A stretch of 64,000 nt of DNA from Istiophorus platypterus (lineage: Eukaryota > Chordata > Actinopteri > Istiophoriformes > Istiophoridae), in NCBI GenBank assembly GCA_016859345.1, contig CM029122.1, forward strand, positions 6,309,501 to 6,373,500, written 5' to 3'. Made by a program: the position numbers and the translations under genes. Positions 12,901 through 22,851 of this stretch are shown piece by piece (within the stretch, counting starts at the first letter, position 1; the number at the start of each line of letters is the position of its first letter). The notes under the pieces are model-generated. The model did no database searches. It saw only the letters and a list, made by a program, of their open reading frames with translations, and was not told where the DNA came from.

Positions 12901-15900
12901 GATCCATACACTATTGAGCTGTCTTTTACAATCCTGTTCTCCGGTGGCCTAATGCTTTCTGACTCTTCCTCCATCCAGTGACAGGTCTGTACTTTGCAAA
13001 AAAAAGAAAAAAAGAAAAAAGAAAAAGAAGCAGGACGCTGGCTTGAAGCAATACTGCTGAACATACCATGACAACCTGAAAAGACACAGCATTGCCACCA
13101 CTGCTTGTTGAACTGATGTTCAGCCTGTTGCTTGTACCATTTACCTCTTATAGATGGCAAAATGGGTCAGTCCAACCCCATCTCCTTTAAGTTACATTTC
13201 TATTCAACTAAACTGTGACAGCAAATACATTTGGTTATAGTTCGGAAAAGATTGTGGTCTTGGCTGACTATAAATAAACATGTTGTGTCTGAAGTCACTC
13301 CAGACTTTTTTATGTATTAAACTAGACCACGATCTTTCCCCGATCTTAACCAAGTGTTGTTGTAGTCACTACAACTGGATACTGTGCTGATATTTTGCCG
13401 TCAAACAAATACTCTATCTGTGAACATATTATGTGAACTTACATGTTTCATATCAAATATACCGTAGATAAGACTTTTCAAATATGTAAAATGACAATAT
13501 GTTAACAACATTTCATCATTACTTTTATAGACAATGTATTCTAGTCTCAGTTATCTTTTATACAAAATGTATTCGCTTCTGCAGTTAAGTTGTATAGAAA
13601 CAGATTTTTTTAGGAGACGGGGTCGTCAGTCGGTCTACATCTTTGGTCCAGACTGTAATGGCTCAAGAACTATTTAATGGCTTTTCATGAAATTTTGCAC
13701 AGACATACTTGTTCCTGCTGACTTTAATGACAATTGAGGATGACATTTTGCAATTTTGAGTGAAATGTTTTGACAACCCCTGGATGGACTGACATTCTTG
13801 TCCCATCCATGCAATGATCCCATTATTTTTCCTCAAATTTTTTTTCCATTTCTTTGGATAGTGACCAAATACCAGCAAAACTAATGACATTCCCATTAGC
13901 CACAATTGGACTTTGTGTTTAGCACCAGTCAGCAAATATTAGCATGCTAACATGCTAAAACTAAGCTGGTGAAGATGACTAACATTCTACCTGCTAGTGC
14001 AAGACGTAAGCATGTCATCATTGTCATTCCAAGTGTGAAAAATTATTTTCAACACTTAACACTTAAAAATAGAAAAAAGGAAAATATTTTTGTTATATTT
14101 CCCCAGAGCCTGAGGTGGCATATTCAGATAGCACAGTTTATCCAGTGTTTACAGATATTCATTTCACTATTATAATTGACAAAGAAAAGCAAAAATTCCC
14201 CATATTCCTCACAGACGCTGAAAACAGCGGATGTGAGACAGTTTTGCTTGAAAATTGATTGAAACAATCAATCAAAAATAGTTGCTGATTAATTTTCCGT
14301 GGATTCCTTAGTTCCATTAAATTACCATCTTGGCAACTTCATTACAAATCACAGTGAACTTAGTGGACAAGGAAAGGTCCTGACTTTGGCAAGCTTCTCT
14401 TTTTGTCCATGAACGGAGGTACACTGCTGGTCCTGAATAGGGTGCGGCATCCGTTTTTGAAAGTTTTCCCTTATAAATCAAATTATGGAAATTATGGAAG
14501 GCTTATGACTGCACTGAAGAAGATCACAAGTCACTCTCTGTCTCCTTTCCAGAACCCTTCAAAAGGATCATCATCACCCTTGCACCCCTCCCCCAACCCT
14601 TCCATCTGCTAGCGTAACGTTTACGGAGGAGTCTTACCATCGTCTGAGAGCCTGGTCTGGCAGAGGGATGCTCCGTAGAGCCGCTCCTAGCAGCATAAAG
14701 AAGGCAGAGAGGAGGAGGGACGCCCTCAAACCTGGAAGTCACAAGATACCATTAATGAGGTGGAGTGAAAAAAGGAAAAAAAAAAAAACACCAGATAGGA
14801 GATAGCACTGATTGGATGAATATGGTTAAGGTCAACAGCCTGTATTTACAATCAGATTCTATTATTAGTTCCAAGTACAACGGCTGCTAACGATTATTTC
14901 CATTCTTAATTAATCTATTGTTTGTGTTGTCTATTAGTGTGAGAGAGTAGTCTGAGCAGCAGTTCAAACCCAAAAGACATTACAATGATTAAAAGACCAG
15001 AGAAAAGCAGCAAATCCTCACATTTCAGAGGCGGAAGTCAGCAAACATTTAGTATTTTCTATTTGGTAAATTGCTTAAACTATCAACTGATTAACAAAAT
15101 CCCAAAATAAATCAGTCCCTCATTAAATCCGACCTTCATGAAGGTTATAATGTGTTTTTTTTTTTTGTTGAGAGGTGTTCATTGAACTTAATGATCATTT
15201 CACAAGGATGTTGTTTTGGCTGATGTTGAATTGTACCGAGTTACACAGAGAGGCTTTTATGTTATTTAGTGTATGCTCATTAATGTAAACAGGGTGAACA
15301 AAGTCATAGGGACACCTGTCAGTATAACTCAGTACAATTCAATAGCAACAGAAACCGCAGCTACAGTTGAATCAACACCTTTCCACAACACCTCTATAAA
15401 ACAGTTTAAAGTCTGTATGAGACTTATCAATATTATCATTAGTTGTAAATGGGTGTAACAGAGCAACTGATTGTACATGGGCAATCATAACACTAACCAA
15501 GCAAACAGACAACAGGTTCCTTATTTAATATCGCTTTTTACAAAAATATTTCACTATTATGCAAATTTTATTATTATTCTTATATTTTCCTTTGTTCAGT
15601 AATGTTGGACATTTTATTTTGATTATACAAAATTGACCAATTTGCCTTAATATCTAAAAGTATTCTAAACTCTGTACTTCTATAACTCTGTACTGAATTC
15701 AGGGGGTGCCAATAATTTCCACCCCTCTGGACAATACTACGAACAAAGCGCCGTCCTCTGTCAACTCGAAAGTGTCTGTTCTCAGTTTTGCTCACACGGC
15801 GTCCGTTTAAGGAAACCCTCTCCACTTCCCTGTTCTTCTCTCTTTCCATATGAGCTGTCATTTGCTGGAGCTTTGGCCACAGGGCTATAATTACCACTGT

Positions 15901-18900
15901 CAGACAGGGCTGGAGATGGAATTGTACTTTATCGATCCCAGATGGGAAAAACAGGTCACAGCCTGCCAATACGGCCCCATGGTGCATATTAGAAATTAGT
16001 CTTGCCGCATTCATTAAACGACAAAGCCAGTGAACATTTAGACAGTTGTTTGTCTTTATGCAGTGTTCTGCTGCGTCAAATATTGACATTTGTCATTACT
16101 ACCAACAAGTACTTACAGGGAATGTCACTGAATTTCTCATTAAGTATTATAACATGGGTAATGGACTAAATCTGATTTGGAGATTAGATTTCAGTTATTA
16201 TATCTTTCAGTTATTATAATTTATTTTACAATAGACCTATTGTAGACAATAGAGAATATTGTCAATAGAGTTATAGACAAAAGAGTTGCTATATTTAGGT
16301 TTCACTGAAACAAAAGATTAGTTATACTTAGAGTTGCAATGATGAGTCAATTCATCAATTGGTCGATCAACAAAAAAAATTTACAAATCATCAGATATTT
16401 CAATATTCAATTAACTGTTTCAATCCATTTCAAACAAAAATGCCAAACATTTACTTGGGTTAGCTTCTAAAATTCTGACTTAATGCTTTTGTTAGTCAAC
16501 ACACAGTCCTGGTGGAAATTATTGTCACTCTATGAATTTTAATTACAGAACTTAGAATATCATCAGAAATAAATGCGAACTGACCAATTTTGCATCACCA
16601 GAATATTTTAACAAAATGTCCAAAGTTACTAAACAAAAGAAAATAAAAAAATAAAACTTTCATAATAGAGATATAATACAAACACTCGCTACTGCCTGGT
16701 TGCAGAACCTTTATGCCTCTAAACGTTGCGGATTAAAGTTTTATGACCTTGACACTTCATCACGTTACGAACTATTGAAACAGGGAATTCAAAATCTTTT
16801 TAACGTCTGCCTTGTAGCCTTTGGAATAGTTATGTTTTTTCTTGATAATAACATTTCTGATCCTCTATTGTCTTCACCATTCATTGGTTAATTCAGTTCA
16901 TGCAAAGTCTTATCTGTTCTTATTTTGTTTGAGGAACTAATTTATATTCATCAAAAGGGTGCCAATAATTGTGTCACGTGAATATTTCATGTCTGCATTT
17001 TTCATTTCAGTATATGAAAGCTTTTTGTTGTTGTTTTTCAGGAACTCTGGACATTTTATTAAATATCCTGATTATACAAAGCTGGTTAATTTTAATTTAT
17101 TTCTGAAGATATTCTAAGTTCTGTACTTAACATTCAGGGCTGCCAATAATTTCGGTGAGGGCTGTGTGATAATAAACTGAATATCTTTAACTAACGGTCC
17201 AATGCTAATGTTAATCTCCTTGGACCATGGGAAAGTATGAAGTGCATTTTTTATTTTACTGTTTTCTTACATTTTAAAAAAGACAAAACAGCAGAGAAAA
17301 TTATCTGCAGATGAATCTTTGATGAAAATAATCATTAGTAACAGCCCTTATTAGCATAGGGGAGTTTTAAAAGATGTTTTAACTGCCTTGGATGTTACTC
17401 TTTTAAAATACAGAGAGGCCGAAAAGTGAAGAGAAGCTTGCACCTGCCAGCTCCTTTCTAGTTTAGCAAGATAAGTATACAGAGGGAAGTCTTTAACCAG
17501 TGTTCCGGGGCCTTTAAATGAGGCATGTGAAACACATAAAACAGAAAACTTTGGTTGTATACGGTAGATCTAATGATGAATGTGAGTGTAACTGCAAAGC
17601 AAAAAAATTATCGAAAAAAGGGGGTTTTTGATTAGCAAAATAAACCAGTTCTGAAACTACTACTAAATTAATCATGTACTAGATAACAACGTTAGTAATT
17701 GCAATTGGGTAATTTGCAAAAAATCTTTCTCTTGTCATGTGTGAGAATTTTTCTACTTTGTTTTTACAGTTTTATATAACCGTGAATTGAATATCTTTAT
17801 ACTTTGTAATGTTAGTTAAACAAAACAAGCAATTAGAGATTAATGTACTTTCAATGATGCAAGTGTGCACAGAGTATTGCATTTGTATTGACCCAGAAAA
17901 AAAAAAAAAGCTCACATACAAAAGAAAGTCAGACGCCTAGAGCCGCTGCAACCAGGACTTCCAAGCTTTACAACCTCACAGTTTAATGGTTGGATCAGGC
18001 CACTCTGACACATTCCGCAGCATCAGCGTGTATGTGTGTCACGCCATTGTGACCACTCCATGACTGTATCACATATGATTCGAGCTTAAGACTCCAGACT
18101 CTCTCGGATGGCAACCACCGCGTTGTTGATCATCGAAAGTTTCTGCCCTTGGGTGGCAGGAACTCCCAGAGGGAAGCCAAGTCATTTCCCCCAAGGACAG
18201 GCTGCAGCACCCAGTGTGTGCGTGTGTGTGTGTATCATACATAGGCAACAGTTAAGGCCTGTTGCAGCCTCTGAATGGCACCTACTTTTTTTTTTTTTTT
18301 TTAAACAAGGTCACACCATTGCTTAACACAATTTGCGAGCGCTGAATGAGGCGCACTAATTCAATATATGACTCAGAGGCAGGCTTATCTGCAAGCTGGC
18401 TGTAAAGCTGGCAATAACTTTACAGCTCCGTGGGGAAGCTACAGCTGGCTTATTCTGACTTATACAGTCTGGTCAGGGAAATGCCTCTATCGCTCATTGA
18501 GAGCAGGAGATATGATGCGACACCCTATGTTTACATTTGGCTGACAACACACCCAGGACTACTGACTGCTGGTGAATAAAGATCACGAGATGAGTTGTGT
18601 AATTTCTTTTGTTGCGAAGGTTCCGTTCATGGTCTCTAACTCAACAGTTGCCTGGTTACGGTGATGTTGTTATACCGCGCTGTTACTGTTGTTGTCATCT
18701 GACAGCGCAGCCCGCACAGTAACTACAACGTGTCAATCAGGTGATGCAGAGGAACTGGTCGGGTGAAAGTTGTCTGACTCGTGGCCAAAAGTCAAGAGGG
18801 CTTCATTGGGTTTCCTTCCCACTATCACTCAGGAGCACTTTACAAAATGTTCTGTTGTTTTCGGTATCTGACGCCTCTCGAAAGGGAGAAGTCTTGAAGG

Positions 18901-20369
18901 CCCCTCAAGAGTTGCTTCTAACCCGCATAAGCACTTTTTAGCCCTCAAATGGGTCCGACTCGTCTGAGTGGAACGGTGAACACAGAAAAACACTTTTGCA
19001 CAGACCCATGTTGATTTAAGATGTTAAAGTGGTATCAATTGTTTTCTCTGCAAAAACTTTTCTAAGATAAAGTCCACCCATGTGAATATCAGTCTCACCT
19101 TAAGATGGAAAAAAGTTGAACCTGTACAGCTGCATGTGAACTAAGATCAGTGCTTAATCAAATAATTGATTAACTGATGAAGAACTGTCAACAATTATTA
19201 TAAATCATAAATCAGACCAGTGATTGACCAAGAAAAAAATACCAAATATTTGCTTTTCACAGCTTCTTAAATGGGAGGATTTTGTTAAAAAAAAAAAAAA
19301 AATCTGTTTCAAACTTTGTATGCATTTATATATTTTGGTTTTAAACTTTCAGTCAGACAAAACAAGTGATTTCATGATGTCACAATCAGATTTGAGAAAC
19401 TGTGATTGGTATATATTTATATTAATGTATATTATTTATATATTAAAAATGCTTTTTAACTTCATAAAATGAAAATACCTCGTTCTGCAATTCTGAAAAA
19501 AAACGGACAACGAAAACGATCATATGCCGCAAAACTATCTAAGACACAAAATTTCTACACCACTAAAAAAAAATCAGTTTCAGGCAATTTAGTTGAAGAA
19601 TCGTCTAATAATTGTATTGGCTAAAAAAACAAAACCAAAAACATTCAGTTTCTATTATTACTTCAGTTATTTTGAAAAGGTTTGGCCGTTTTATCAAATA
19701 TTGACACAGATAGAAACTGGAAGTATCTAAGGTATTCTAAAAAATAAAAGAATTAAGGAGTCAACCGTTTTTGATGATAACTATCAAAATCCATTATCTG
19801 ACAACGGTGAATCTCTGTTTTAGTGACAAAATACCAATAATTTTCAATTAGGCCACAGAGGGGTTATCTCTTATCTCAGTGTTTGCGTCCCATGTGTCGG
19901 ATACGCTTCGAGTAACCGGCCTTAACTTTTTCAGCGAGATTTATATCGACAAAAACCAACACGTCGTGAGTGTTTGGCGGCCCGAGGCCGATAAGGCCCC
20001 CGCGGAGGGGCCGCGGTCAACGCGGGGGGCCGGAGCTACGACAGGACACGGTGTACCAGACTAGAGCCGCTCACCTCTCTTATCCATCAACCACATGAAC
20101 AGCAGCCAGGGGATGAAACCCACCGGGCCCCACAGCACCAGAACCGCGATGTCGGACTTGGCGAAGCCGTAGGCGTGGACGGCCGAGTTCTGGATGGGAC
20201 CCCAGAAGTTCCACACCATCCCCTGGACCAGCCCCAGCAGGGAGAACAGGGTCAGGACCAGCCATCTTCTCCCGTACACCCTGCCGTTGACGGGCTGGCC
20301 GCTCGCCTCGGCGCTGGAAGGGGCGAGCAGGGGCTCCCGTTCGGCCTCGGCGCTCGAACCGGCACCCAT
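3790..20369 (-). CDS. slc49a4: slc49a4 (dirc2) lysosomal MFS transporter, 5' four coding exons (partial gene)
   Basis: Four exons join in frame: 20369-20075, 14731-14638, 4915-4644 and 3919-3790 (791 nt, 263 complete codons). The rest of the gene runs off the left edge. The product resembles SLC49A4/DIRC2, a lysosomal-membrane major facilitator protein reported to move pyridoxine. Visible features: a cytosolic N-tail with the acidic dileucine E-R-E-P-L-L at residues 10-15, which fits the lysosomal sorting rule [DE]xxxL[LI]; the first TM helix at the conserved YGRRWLVL; FWGPIQNSA; the loop WLMDKRGLR joined across intron 1; and VGPLVVPAPNDT, whose N-D-T is a glycosylation sequon where the human protein also carries one. 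The start is the only ATG ahead of the conserved N-tail. The gene is divergent from hspbap1 across a CpG-rich promoter. Introns here are large (9.7 and 5.3 kb). The family match is strong; human SLC49A4 is about 478 aa, so a little over half is present. Confidence 0.93.
4644..4915 (-). CDS. slc49a4: slc49a4 coding exon 3
   Basis: Acceptor gttacag, donor gtacta; 272 nt, phase 2 in, phase 1 out. Encodes LIHGGQFLNGLAGPTIM, LSTTWFAPDQRATATA, SYLGGAASFVVGP and the N-D-T sequon. This is the most conserved block of the family, containing the MFS motif around DQRATATA. Confidence 0.95.
11552..11600. repeat. Perfect inverted repeat (hairpin), 17-nt arms
   Basis: Left arm 11552-11568 (gcctctgcatccaattt) is the exact reverse complement of the right arm 11584-11600, separated by a 15-nt spacer. 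It could fold as a stem-loop in either strand's transcript. It is not a tRNA or a recognised terminator. It may be a palindromic remnant of a small transposon or a template-switch mutation. Confidence 0.9.
13600..13975 (-). repeat. Interspersed percomorph-type repeat fragment
   Basis: Contains phrases recurring elsewhere in this window in the opposite orientation: aatgacattcccattagcc, ttagcaccagtcagcaaatatt, agcatgctaacatgctaa. I recognise this as a widespread non-coding repeat of percomorph fish. Other fragments lie near 43480-43640, 48560-48760 and 51080-51470. Confidence 0.65.
14225..14310. repeat. Fragment of ATTAATCGATTA-type fish repeat
   Basis: The sequence tgcttgaaaattgattgaaacaatcaat followed by tagttgctgattaattttc matches a common fish interspersed repeat with alternating gattaat/attaatc blocks. 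Related pieces are at 14880-15110, 16325-16450, 21330-21420 and 53020-53110. Confidence 0.55.
14638..14731 (-). CDS. slc49a4: slc49a4 coding exon 2
   Basis: Acceptor ttccag, donor gtaaga; phase 1 in, phase 2 out (94 nt). Encodes GLRASLLLSAFFMLLGA and the following LRSIPLPDQALRRW, which completes the DKRG|LR loop and the next membrane helix as in human SLC49A4. Confidence 0.92.
15597..15735. mobile_element. Solo terminal repeat related to the 16497-17168 element
   Basis: Shares the ordered phrases ggacattttatt, gattatacaaa, tattctaa, ctctgtactt, attcagggggtgccaataattt with the right end of the element at 17040-17160. No convincing left mate was found next to it, so it looks like a deleted or solo copy. 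Confidence 0.6.
16497..17168. mobile_element. MITE-like non-autonomous DNA transposon with ~120-bp inverted ends
   Basis: The left end (from about 16500) and the reverse complement of the right end (to about 17168) align over roughly 120 bases: ggtgGAAATTATTGtCActc against accGAAATTATTGgCAgcc, then the shared string tacagaacttagaatatc, then cagaaataaat and ttaa(c)aaaatgtcca. The interior has no transposase frame. The superfamily is not determined. Confidence 0.75.
20075..20369 (-). CDS. slc49a4: slc49a4 coding exon 1
   Basis: Start ATG at 20369-20367; donor GTGAGC follows AAG AGA G, giving a phase-1 end. Encodes residues 1-98, covering the dileucine sorting tail and the first two membrane helices (YGRRWLVL, then VLVLWGPVGF). 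The exon is very GC-rich and lies inside the CpG island. Confidence 0.94.
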
Positions 20370-20503
20370 GTCGGCCGAACCGTCGTGGGTTCGGGGTCAG
20401 ATCCCGTCCGTGCGGAGGCGCCTCGCCGGGGTCGGGTCGAGCTCACACGCAAAACAAAAACAGCCGTTTTTAGCTCCGGTCTCCGTCCGTTAAGGCCCCG
20501 ACG

Positions 20504-20513
20504 GCGCATGCGC
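20504..20513. promoter_or_regulatory. NRF1-type site GCGCATGCGC
   Basis: Perfect palindromic match to the core of the NRF1 consensus, centrally placed in the bidirectional promoter. Confidence 0.7.
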
Positions 20514-20568
20514 GGACGGAAAGGCTCGGCGGCGGCGGGGGGGCGGGCGCGGAAACCGTCGCCCCGCG

Positions 20569-20581
20569 GCCGCCATGTTGG
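20569..20581 (-). promoter_or_regulatory. YY1-type site (GCCGCCATGTTGG)
   Basis: Reverse complement reads CCAACATGGCGGC, a strong match to the YY1 element AAnATGGCGGC often found at or just downstream of TATA-less start sites. Confidence 0.65.
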
Positions 20582-20631
20582 CTCGTCCGGCGCGTCGGCC
20601 CGGGCGGGGAGCCGACGGCGGCGCCGGAGCC

Positions 20632-20643
20632 AAAATGGCGCAG
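20632..20643 (+). promoter_or_regulatory. YY1-type site (AAAATGGCGCAG)
   Basis: Second YY1-like core, oriented toward hspbap1. Together with the one at 20569 it gives one core for each transcription direction. Confidence 0.6.
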
Positions 20644-20685
20644 ATTCGCCGTCGGCCGTCCAGGTGTAAACAAAAAGCCCACGGT

Positions 20686-20695
20686 GCCACGTGAC
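20686..20695. promoter_or_regulatory. CLEAR-like E-box GCCACGTGAC
   Basis: Nine of ten bases match the TFEB/TFE3 CLEAR element GTCACGTGAC. slc49a4 encodes a lysosomal membrane protein, so regulation by this factor family is plausible, but USF/MYC-type factors also bind CACGTG. Confidence 0.5.
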
Positions 20696-20699
20696 TTTT

Positions 20700-20740
20700 G
20701 TTTACTTCCGTCCCAACTTCGAGTGCACGTGTAGTGCAAG
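20700..20740 (+). other. hspbap1: hspbap1 predicted non-coding first exon (5' end uncertain)
   Basis: A strong donor, GCAAG|GTGAGT, lies at 20740/20741 directly downstream of the promoter, and the coding start at 22656 sits only 3 nt after an acceptor (gtgctgcag|gcc). This implies a spliced 5' untranslated exon ending at 20740. The exon start shown is nominal. Confidence 0.6.
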
Positions 20741-22652
20741 GTGAGTCCCCCCCTTTTTCCAGATGTCGTCCAGAGGCTCTTCTGTTTCCGAGAAACGTGC
20801 CAGAGTGAGCTTTTCCTGGGAAACCCCTTCCCAAACAGAGGCTAGCTACTAGCATCGCCCCATTATTTCCAACTAATACCGTCTGATAAACCGAGTTCCG
20901 CCCTCCCGGTCACGTTAGCCGCGTTAGCTGGGTGCGTTGTGACAACAAAGGGCTTTTATCGTGACCCACTAGCTCGATCGGGCGAGAAAAGTGTGTGATG
21001 AATAAACGAGGCAGAGGACAAAGAGGGACAGGAGCTGGTTTCCAGCGACCCACCGGTAACACGAACCTGTGTTTTAAAGAAAGTTAACCCGGCTGCGGCT
21101 GGAACCAGCGATTCGTTTCTTCATCGATTAATCTTTCAGGAGACGTCGAAAGCTGTCTGATAAGTTCGCAGAGCCTTAAGCCACGTCCTCAGATGTCTTG
21201 TTCAGTTCAACCAAAAGTCCAAATAGCCCAATGAATTCAATGTTGAGAGATTCATGACGAAGGAAAGCAGGAAAATCTTCACCTATTTCGAGGCTGGATT
21301 TAGTGAATATTTGTTTCAGTATAGCTGTTGTCGACTAGACTATTAATTGATTATCACAATAGCTGCAGGTTGTTCCCCTGTCAATCAACTGCTTGATTAA
21401 TCGACGAAGTGTTTCAGCTCTGAACTTAGCTCGTAGTAGAAAAGTGCCTGTCAACATCCGCAGTCCTGGATTTGTGGGGCAGAAAATTGTATTGATACCT
21501 TAACGTTAAAAATCAGACATATTAGTTATTTAACTTATAAAGGTAACATTATCAAACATTTTCTTAAAAGGATCCCATTAATTCTGACCAAGATCTGAAC
21601 TAATAAGACTCTTTAGATGACATACTTTATCCCACAGGGAGCAGTTGCAGTGACGCTGCTATTGAATTTATGCAAATGCATCTTTTGCCAATTATTCATT
21701 GCATTTTCCTGTTACTTGCAGGCCAACATTTGTGTAACATGTGGACAAAAGGTGTGCACTTTTTGGTCTGGCGACTTTTGGCTTAAATATAAGTTCAAGT
21801 CATACGCGACCAGTGCCGCCTGTGCGATACAGACCCATTGAAGTGGCAGGATGTGAAGGTTAAATGTATAAATGTAAAATAACGGGATTCTCATTTATTC
21901 ATTTTAAATTGTTATCTGAAACCTATGGGTTATTAATTCAGGCAAACTATGCTCATCACTTGAAGGTCAACACATAAAACTACTAATAGTTTCAATACAT
22001 AAATCTGTTGATCTACGATGATGGCACATTTGCTACACTGCCGTTCTAAATTTACCTCCTCACTCTCAGGCAACCTGAACCCACTGTAAAATGCAGGGAG
22101 TGGTATTTGAATGAGAGCAGATCTCCCCAGACCCCAGAAGATTGGCCGCCATAAGCCCAGAGATTTTGTTTTAGTGTAGCTTTAAAAACTGTCCTCCTGT
22201 GATGCACATCAACTATAAGTGCCTCACTCTGGCAGCAAAGTGAAGAAAACCTCCCTCATAGAATAAGTGGTACAAATATGCCGGGGGAAAGAGGAAGTCT
22301 CCAGTTTCACTCTCTTCTCAGACACTTCTCACGTTTGTTGGTCAAAGCACCGTTGGTTGAGAGCACAAATGTGGGTGTTTTTAAGGTTTTTGCTGAAATG
22401 AAAAAGCACAGAGGGGGAACAAATCACAGTAGAGAGACTCACAAAACTATTTTTTTCAGCATTCAAAAAAATCTAGAGTCTTGTTCACTTTTATCCTACA
22501 GAAGATAAGATATATCTTAGGTAGTACTCACTGGTATAATCTCTGTGAATGACAATGATAACGTAATGCCACAACTAAAATACCATTTGTTTTATCAGAT
22601 AATCTATATCTACATCCTCTGTGTTGCAACCCGCTATCAGCGTGTGCTGCAG

Positions 22653-22851
22653 GCCATGGCTGCCCCCACATCTATTAAACCCTTCAGCGCAGAGGAGACC
22701 CAGAGGATTCTGCAGCATCTGCAGCAGCCAGCAGTCTTCATGAACATGACCGGTGACTGGCCTGTCCTCCACTGGACCGCAGAGCACCTGTCTGGCTGCC
22801 TCGGTGACAAGCCGATCCGGTTTAGACTTGGGAGAAAGGAGGAGACGAACA
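22653..22851 (+). CDS. hspbap1: hspbap1 coding exon 1
   Basis: Acceptor gtgctgcag ends at 22652 and the ATG is at 22656. Encodes MAAPTSIKPFSAEET, LQQPAVFMNMTGDWP and IRFRLGRK. Donor gtaaga follows AAC A (phase 1). Confidence 0.93.

Larger units (their letters stand above)
4916..14637. other. slc49a4: slc49a4 intron 2
   Basis: A 9.7-kb intron with no exon-like sequence that fits the gene. Contents: an A-rich (AAT)n tract at 4981-5032, poly-C at 5690-5699, several poly-T/poly-A tracts (9300, 9463, 9999, 10299), a perfect inverted repeat at 11552-11600, and an interspersed repeat at about 13600-13975. The stretches 5040-9300 and 11610-13590 show only AT-rich, unremarkable intron sequence. Confidence 0.7.
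14732..20074. other. slc49a4: slc49a4 intron 1
   Basis: A 5.3-kb intron, AT-rich, with no supported exon. Holds fish interspersed repeats at 14880-15110 and 16325-16450, a half element at 15597-15735, a MITE-like element at 16497-17168, a poly-T at 18285-18302, and AT-rich unassigned sequence at 17170-19860. CpG density rises sharply from about 19880 into exon 1. Confidence 0.7.
20370..20740. promoter_or_regulatory. Bidirectional CpG-island promoter of slc49a4 and hspbap1
   Basis: Very GC- and CpG-rich DNA between the slc49a4 start codon and a predicted hspbap1 first-exon donor at 20741. No TATA box was noted. Motifs visible: a perfect NRF1-type palindrome GCGCATGCGC (20504-20513), two YY1-type ATGGCG/CGCCAT cores (20569-20581 and 20632-20643), E-boxes CACGTG (20688-20693 and 20726-20731), and an ETS-type ACTTCCG (20704-20710). 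The island extends leftward through slc49a4 exon 1. The motif calls are sequence matches; factor binding is inference. Confidence 0.82.

Noticed and set aside
20175..20855. Several GC-rich open frames on both strands at the promoter
   Set aside because: Long frames are expected by chance in CpG islands; they overlap slc49a4 exon 1 out of frame or the promoter and show no family similarity.
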